This document shows positions 58,271 to 64,000 of a stretch of DNA of 64,000 nt, one piece after another. The position numbers and the translations under genes are program-made. The stretch lies in NCBI RefSeq assembly GCF_026914185.1, contig NC_070575.1, forward strand, positions 2,687,001 through 2,751,000, read 5' to 3'. The notes under the pieces were generated by a model, which saw only the letters and a program-made list of their open reading frames with translations, was not told the DNA's origin and made no database searches. Each line of letters begins with the position of its first letter. The first letter of the stretch is position 1. The DNA is from Puccinia triticina (Eukaryota; Basidiomycota; Pucciniomycetes; Pucciniales; Pucciniaceae).

Positions 58271-58843
58271 CTGACATCTTGCTTTGAATCGTGACATTTC
58301 CAATTCTACTGTGCCTTCCCTCATCTGCTCTTCTCTATACTCAATTTTATCTACTCACATTTGTTGGTAGGCACTTCAATTTCTACTTGATTTGTGCCTT
58401 GTGTTTTACACAAGATGATGTTATGAGTAATAAAATTTTGAATGTATTTAAAGTCTCCAGCTTGCTTGAATTTCAAGAACTGATGCTCATGGAGGGGCTT
58501 AGCAATAGCATAATATGCCACAAACTAAACAGTGTCCAGATTTGTTGGAGTTTGCCTTATATGATAGTCTTGCAGGGTTGACCACGGTGAAAACCAAAAT
58601 AAACCAATTCTGTGAAGATCTGATCTGGGTAAAAATCATGGTGTTTGAGTCCAACACCAACATATTCTTCCCAAACATTTTAACTAATGGGCAGTCTGTC
58701 ACCGGGGTAGCACATCATGGGTTACCAATGACAAATCAGGAGCAAGGAGAGAAATGTAATTCCAGGTTGTCATCTGAAGGGGGGGGATGTGATTGTGGGT
58801 GATATTAGCTAGCAGGGGTTGAGCTGGGAAACTTTCCCTGAAA
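58271..58843. other. Sequence 5' of a Helitron end, no gene seen
   Basis: Presumably Helitron interior. A G-run lies at about 58780-58788. Confidence 0.35.
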
Positions 58844-58874
58844 TCTGCAGCGGCGCAGCCGCCTTGGCCTCTAG
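58844..58874 (+). mobile_element. Helitron 3' end, third copy
   Basis: The same 31-nt terminus, ending CTAG before T at 58875. It is inserted into the satellite that follows. The 5' end is not located. Confidence 0.75.
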
Positions 58875-60290
58875 TATTAGTAATTTGGTAGTTTCTTGGT
58901 GTTTCTGCCACTATATCTCAGTGCAGCGTGGGAGTTCTTCCATATATTGGTACTAAAATGATCAAATTCCCTCAAAGATTGATTGTGTACCTTGAATGAC
59001 CACAAAAACCCCAAATGTAGCAGCTACAATGTGATTGGTTGCCAAATATCACTAATGTGGTAGTTTCTTGGTGTTTCTACCACTATATCACAGGCCAGTG
59101 TGGGAGTTCTTCCATGATATTGGAACCACAATGATCAAATGCCCTCAAAGATTCATTGTGTACCTTGAATGACCACAAAACCCCCAAATGTAGCAGCTAC
59201 AATGTGATCGGTTGCCACATATCACTAATTTAGTAGTTTTTTGGTGCTCTGCCACTATGGAGTTCTTCCATGATATTGGTACCAAAATGATCAAATGCCC
59301 TCAAAGATCTATTGTGTACCTTGAATGACCACAAAACCCCCAAATGTAGCAGCCAAATATCACTAATTTGGTAGTTTCTTGGTGCTTTGCCACTATATCT
59401 CAGCGCAGCATGGGATTTCTTCCATGATATTGGTACCAAAATAATAGAATGCCCTCAAAGATTCATTGTATACCTTGAATGACCACAAAAACCCCAAATT
59501 TAGCAGCCACAATGTGATCAGTTTCCAAATATCATTAATTTGGTAGTTTCTTGGTGTTTCTGCCACTATATCTCAGCACAGTGTGGGAGTTCTTCCATGA
59601 TATTGGTACCAAAATAATCAAATACCCTCAAAGATTCATTGTGTACTAGGAATGACCACAAAGCCCCCAAATGTAGCAGCCGCAATGTGATGAGCTGTCA
59701 AATATCACTAATTTGGTAATTTCTTGGTGCTCTGCCACTATATCTCAGCGCAGCATAGGAGTTCTTCCATGATGTTGGTACCAAAATAATCAAATGCCCT
59801 CAAAGATTCATTTTGTACCTTGAATGACCACAAAACCCCCAAATGTAACAGCTACAATGTGATTGGTTGCCAAATATCACCGATTTGGTAGATTCTTGGT
59901 GTTTCTGCCACCATATCCCAGAGCAGTGTGGGAGTTCTTCCATGACACTGCAAAAATAACTTGGTCAACTGCTTGCAGTTGACATGCAGGATACTCAAGC
60001 CAAGCTGCCATTAATGTAACTCCACATGAATGCAGAAGTGCCTTTGTTGGCACAGTCACTGTGCAAGGTGCACAATGACTGTGCATTAAAGCTTGGGTTG
60101 GTTCAAACCTTGAGTAAGGCTGGTGTAACACCACAAGCTTCCTCAGAGTTGCCGCATGTCAACTGCTCACAGTTGACACAGTTTTTTTTGCAGTGTGATA
60201 TTGGTACCAAAATAATCAAATGCCCTCAAAGATTCATTGTGTACCTTGAATGACCACAAAACCCCCAAATATTGTAGCAGGGACAATGTG
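58875..60290. repeat. Satellite array, ~172-bp units
   Basis: Units start at about 58883, 59052, 59229, 59366, 59538, 59711 and 59883 with ATTTGGTAGTTTCTTGGTG and contain GTACCTTGAATGACCACAAA. One unit is shortened to about 137 bp. The last is split by a MITE at 59946-60195. Confidence 0.8.
59946..60195. mobile_element. CACTA-like MITE (250 bp)
   Basis: Ends are CACTGCAAAAA and TTTTTTGCAGTG (inverted repeats), with subterminal hairpins GTCAACTG-CTTG-CAGTTGAC on both sides. Flanked by TGA on each side; removing it restores CCATGATATTGG of the satellite. A 3-bp duplication with CACT(G/A) ends fits CACTA transposons; no transposase inside. Confidence 0.8.
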
Positions 60291-60991
60291 ATCAGTTGTC
60301 AGCTACCTGATAGTACCAACAGCGCAGCATCTGAAAAAGCAGCCGCATCTAGCAGCGCATAAAATACCTTTCACTAAATAAAAGGCCTGTGACTTTCAAA
60401 GCGCAGCAGCCGCAAGAGATTGACAGTGTACTGCGTATGACTTGCACGGTACAGCCGCAGCAAGAGATCAACAAGTTTCCCAGTATAAGTGAGGAGGAAT
60501 TCTCCAGAGCGGAGATTCCTCAGATTTAAATTTACCAATCCTGCTACTTTGTATTTTTGACATTCCTCAAATACTGCAATTGGGGCCTTCAAATCAATCT
60601 CTTTTCCTTCATATCCTTTTCAACTTCCAATTATCCAACTCAACCTCGCCAATAAAGGGTAAGCTTGAGTCTCCTCTTCCTTCATCTCCTCACCCATCCT
60701 CCTAAGGAGCACCTCTAGCCTCCGGTTGACAGAAGTAAACAGCCCCTCCCATAGGATGTGTGGTTATTTCCTCCGCAGAAGTGGTTGAGTAGTGCTCAGA
60801 TCAGAGTATAGTTACAGCTAGTTTCACTATACTGTCCAGGGAATCGTCAGGAAAGATACGATACTCTTTTTCCCTACAGTTAGACCAGGCGTAAGCTACT
60901 TCTTTTCACCATTACTACTCATACTAAGTTGAGTACCCTACCAGTGTTGTCCAGGCAAACATTGATTCAAAGTTTTTTTCAGCCAGACCGC
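60291..60991. other. Spacer, no gene seen
   Basis: CAGCCGCA and GCAGC words near 60320-60480; otherwise unremarkable sequence leading to the Gypsy-C LTR. Confidence 0.35.
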
Positions 60992-61739
60992 TGTGGTGTG
61001 CCGCATGGTACAGATGTAGACTCAGTTCAAAGCATTGCGCGCTGGCGCGCGGCTGGTCGAGGTGCCCCAGGATTCAAGCTTCAAGACTCAAGACTCAGTT
61101 CCTTTCAAGATCTTGCAACGCGGCGCGCGTCGCGCCTTCAAGACGTGTTCAGGATCACCCTTTCCTTTGTTTGTTCTGCTTGTTCTCTCAGGTTGTTGTT
61201 TTCTTTTTCATGGATCCTCTGTTTTATTTTCTTTTTCTCTACTGCGCGCTTTGGATGGGTTCAGTGGGGAGGGTTTGGTTTGTTCTCTTTTGTAGCCTGC
61301 TTGTGGTTTTGTGTTGTTTTGTTTTGTCTTTGTGTGCGTGCGGGGCGTGATGACGGGTCCGCAGTCCGCGGCGCCCCCTGGAGTCTGAGTTCGCCCACGA
61401 ACTCAGAGGAAGGGGGGCATGGAACCTAGCTGATCCCAAATTAGGAATCCATCAGAGTTTATTGTTGATTATCCAACGCCCTCCATAGCGCCATCCTGAA
61501 TCTTATTGATCATCTGGAGTCCTCTTCTTCCCTTCCCTGTCTTTCCACTTAATCCCTCAAAAAAAACCAACCGCCGACGCGCGCTCAACGCCGTCGTAAA
61601 ATCTCCCCCCCCCCCAAAACCTCATTGCTCAACCGATCCTCTCCGCTCATCCCGACCATCACCCGGAGGGCACACAAACCTCTTTTCCCCATTCCCCTCC
61701 ACCTAACTGCCGCCGGCCTGCACTGGACGGAGTTCCACA
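60992..61739 (+). repeat. Gypsy-C 5' LTR
   Basis: About 748 bp from TGTGGTG to GAGTTCCACA, the same ends as the Gypsy-B LTR; the middle is diverged. Boundaries inferred from Gypsy-B. Confidence 0.7.
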
Positions 61740-61741
61740 TT

Positions 61742-61791
61742 TGGTCCCCCGAGCCGGGATCAAACCAGCGACCTCAAGATTTACAGTCTCG
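61742..61791 (+). promoter_or_regulatory. Gypsy-C extended primer-binding site
   Basis: Starts TGGTCCCCCGAGCCGGG two nt after the LTR. Its complement is the 3' half of tRNA-Tyr with anticodon loop CTGTAAA (GTA), T-arm and CCA end, about 50 nt. Confidence 0.75.
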
Positions 61792-61942
61792 CCGATTTTC
61801 ACGGTTTTTGAGACGCTTGGCGGTCGAGTTCTTTTTTTTAGGTTTATTCTTCCGGACGGAACCGATTCCTTACCGACCGGGAAATCCTTTTTCCTTTATT
61901 TTCTTTTTGTGTGTTCAGCGGCGGAGGCACAGGAGACTAAAA

Positions 61943-62050
61943 GTAAGTCCTCCCAATTGTGCACCTCCGCGGGTATCTACTACGAGTTTCGAAGCATTAC
62001 ATTTGCCACTGCTGTGAGCCGCGTCAACTATTCCCGTTCCCTGCGTCTAG
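61943..62050 (+). other. Gypsy-C leader intron
   Basis: 108 nt, GTAAGTCCTCCCAATTGTGC ... CCCTGCGTCTAG, ending 6 nt before the gag ATG at 62057. Homologous to Gypsy-B modules 1-4. Confidence 0.62.
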
Positions 62051-62056
62051 ATCATC

Positions 62057-64000
62057 ATGGATTTGTCTCAGGACTTGGGATCCTCGCGCAAGATGGTTAA
62101 AATCAAGCCTCAAGATTGGTCTCTCAGGTTCACCGGGACTCGAGTTGAAGCTTTCCTCCGCCAGTACGAGCTAGCGGCTAATCTCGACGGCGCGTCTGAT
62201 GAAGACAAGGTTCTTCAGATCCCATCCTTTCTCGGAAGTGAGGATATACAGGATGCTGTCTGGGACATGAGCGGCTACGCGACGAAGTCGTGGACTACGC
62301 TTCGTGAACAGATGATTGAACATTGGGGTCAGGTTGATACAGTCCGGTACACTGTCGCGGATCTTCAAGCCCTTAAAGACTCATGGACCGCCAAGGGTGG
62401 CATCGCCTCATTGGACGCCTATCAATCGTTTAAATCTGTGTTTGACGTCATTTTATCCTACTTGATTCGGTATCAGCACCTAACTTCAGAGGATCTAGCG
62501 GTCAATCATTTCTTCTTTTCATTCTCACCCGCGTTCCAGCAGCGCATCAAGTCCTATCTAGTCAAAGAGAAGAAGATGGTCAAGACACTGGACGGACGGT
62601 ACCGTCTCCCAGTTTTGAGCGAGCTCCGCGCGGCCGTCAAATACGAGATGGAAGAAGAGGTGGCTTTTACCTCCGAGCATATCAAACCGGCGCCTGTCGC
62701 AGTGTCGTCATCTGAATTCAAGGCTGCGAATGAGATCATGCAAAAAATGGAAGACGATCGACGCCCGAAGGAGGCCCCAGTCTCAGACAAGGCTCCCGCA
62801 ACTGTGGACGAAATCTCCAAGATGCTGCAGTCGTTCGAGCAGCGCTTGGAGAAAAAGTTTGTGATGAAGGGCGCTCCTTCGACACCGGGAACAACGCGCG
62901 AACCTCGTGGCCCTTTAGTTTGTTACTATTGTCATCGCGAGGGGCATGGCACGGGACACTGCATGGAGCTGGTTAAGGATAAGGAGGCGAATCTAGTCGA
63001 ACAGAAGGGCAACAATTTTTTCCTGCCCAATGGGGCACTGATTCCGTTCGATTCTTCTCGACCTATCCGACATGTAGTTGCTTCTTTCCAGCCGAAAGCT
63101 GCGGCTGCCTCTGGTACGGGCAAATTCCGAGCTACTTGTGGATCTTTGGACCCGTGGTACCCTCCGGCGGTTTTCTCTCAAACTTTTGCGGGAACCTACG
63201 AGGCGGACCCAGCTCGTAAGAAGCACGAAGCCCCGAAGCCCTACAAGGCGCCAATGGTCCCACCTTCAGCAGGAAGGAAACCAGTCAGGAAGACTTCGAC
63301 ACCTCGTGAGGATTTCAACGTGGAAGACATGGACGAGGAGCCCGAGCTTTTTGAGAGGAGTCCGGCTGCGCCGAAGGTAGATCCGGTTCCGTCAAGCTCG
63401 GACCCACCCGAGTCGTCTAGCAAGCCAAAGCCACCGGTTCAGAAGGTTCGTTTCAAGAGGGCAATCACCAGGGATCAACCACACATCATCGATGACATGC
63501 TCAAGAAGGTCTCGGATCTCCCAGTCCCGGGAGTTACTATTTGGGAGCTGCTGGCGATCTCTCCGGCTATGGCGGAGGGCTGGAAGAAATGGGTGACTAA
63601 GCGCCGCGTGGAAGCTGGCACTGAGGAGCTCAGGACGGCTTCTGGCACGTTGTTGGCGGAGGGACCGGATCCGGAAGGCCCTGGCTCGGATTCGCGGCTC
63701 TACTCCTGTCCTCTTGGCTTCCTCCCATGTTTGGTGGGGGAGGAGGAGAGTTCTGCATCCCTGATGATCGACTCTGGCTCTCAACTGAACCTGATCTCAA
63801 ACGCGCTGGCAAATAAATTCAATATCAGCCCGCGAGTTAACTTTAGTTCGGCCGTCTGGGGTATTGGCAACCAGTCCTGTGAGCTCATGGGAGTTGCAGA
63901 GGATGTCCAGATTCGTGTGGGCAGGACCATCGTGGGATCTTGTCATTTTTGGATCACTCGCGCCGATGGACCACTCATTTTGGGGCGACCTTTCCTCATA
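62057..64000 (+). CDS. Gypsy-C gag-protease, open to window end
   Basis: A 648-codon frame with no stop, from ATG at 62057 (MDLSQDLGSSRK). Gag core: KIKPQDWSLRFTGTRVEAFL and VWDMSGYATKSWTTLREQ. A CX2CX4HX4C knuckle (CYYCHREGHGTGHC) lies near residue 297. An aspartic protease lies near the end (LMIDSGSQLNLIS, then PLILGRPFLI at the edge). The frame corresponds codon for codon to the broken Gypsy-B gag, so this copy may be active or recently active. Confidence 0.85.
   Translation, partial: MDLSQDLGSSRKMVKIKPQDWSLRFTGTRVEAFLRQYELAANLDGASDEDKVLQIPSFLGSEDIQDAVWDMSGYATKSWTTLREQMIEHWGQVDTVRYTVADLQALKDSWTAKGGIASLDAYQSFKSVFDVILSYLIRYQHLTSEDLAVNHFFFSFSPAFQQRIKSYLVKEKKMVKTLDGRYRLPVLSELRAAVKYEMEEEVAFTSEHIKPAPVAVSSSEFKAANEIMQKMEDDRRPKEAPVSDKAPATVDEISKMLQSFEQRLEKKFVMKGAPSTPGTTREPRGPLVCYYCHREGHGTGHCMELVKDKEANLVEQKGNNFFLPNGALIPFDSSRPIRHVVASFQPKAAAASGTGKFRATCGSLDPWYPPAVFSQTFAGTYEADPARKKHEAPKPYKAPMVPPSAGRKPVRKTSTPREDFNVEDMDEEPELFERSPAAPKVDPVPSSSDPPESSSKPKPPVQKVRFKRAITRDQPHIIDDMLKKVSDLPVPGVTIWELLAISPAMAEGWKKWVTKRRVEAGTEELRTASGTLLAEGPDPEGPGSDSRLYSCPLGFLPCLVGEEESSASLMIDSGSQLNLISNALANKFNISPRVNFSSAVWGIGNQSCELMGVAEDVQIRVGRTIVGSCHFWITRADGPLILGRPFLI

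Larger units (their letters stand above)
60992..64000 (+). mobile_element. Gypsy-C, 5' part, relative of Gypsy-B
   Basis: 5' LTR, tRNA-like primer site, leader intron and gag-protease in the same order as Gypsy-B, on the opposite strand. Runs off the right edge, so pol, 3' LTR and target duplication are unseen. Confidence 0.85.

Overview
The window looks like a transposon-packed chromosome segment of a filamentous fungus, most likely a basidiomycete rust (Pucciniales). This rests on short phase-clean introns, a methyltransferase family I know from basidiomycetes, and an extremely nested set of LTR retrotransposons, Helitrons and DNA elements. The species is inferred, not seen.

Layout. (1) 1-5.0 kb is host sequence: a minus-strand methyltransferase-like gene running off the left edge (four exons) and a plus-strand, eight-exon PA28/REG proteasome activator gene (3539-4966). 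(2) 5.2-6.3 kb holds remnants: a copia integrase scrap, a tract full of CGCTAC/GTAGCG words and a gypsy reverse transcriptase remnant. (3) 6324-38513 is one Ty1/copia insertion (100-bp LTRs, CCAAT target duplication) that has been invaded repeatedly. Its gag carries a solo LTR (6973-7893, duplication GGTAT). Its 3' end carries Gypsy-A (12135-38387, duplication GTAGA, minus strand). Gypsy-A pol is split by a solo LTR (14726-23431, duplication GTTCT). That LTR is itself split by a 5.85-kb Helitron (15793-21645) and a 1.2-kb foldback DNA element (22099-23296, 9-bp duplication). Gypsy-A's gag/leader region is split by Gypsy-B (27560-35756). Removing each insert restores the interrupted sequence, often in frame.

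(4) 38.5-46.1 kb holds the other half of the old gypsy remnant, unassigned sequence, a 1656-bp solo LTR (40994-42649, duplication ACTCT), a second Helitron 3' end and tandem repeats. (5) 46141-52577 is a complete but non-autonomous LTR element (965-bp LTRs, duplication GTGTT). (6) 52.6-60.9 kb is repeats (32-bp minisatellite, CAT microsatellite, ~172-bp satellite), a decayed unrecognised minus-strand gene, a third Helitron 3' end and a CACTA-like MITE. (7) 60992-64000 is the 5' part of Gypsy-C, a relative of Gypsy-B with an open gag-protease frame running off the right edge.

Most notable: the Helitron carries two intron-retaining host gene copies (an ARFRP1/Arl3-type GTPase and a PPS1-type dual-specificity phosphatase). 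Gypsy-B carries four related introns, with a fifth in Gypsy-C. Gypsy-B and -C have a primer-binding site matching about 50 nt of a tRNA, and the copia element appears to use a half-tRNA primer. All calls come from reading the sequence; no search was run.
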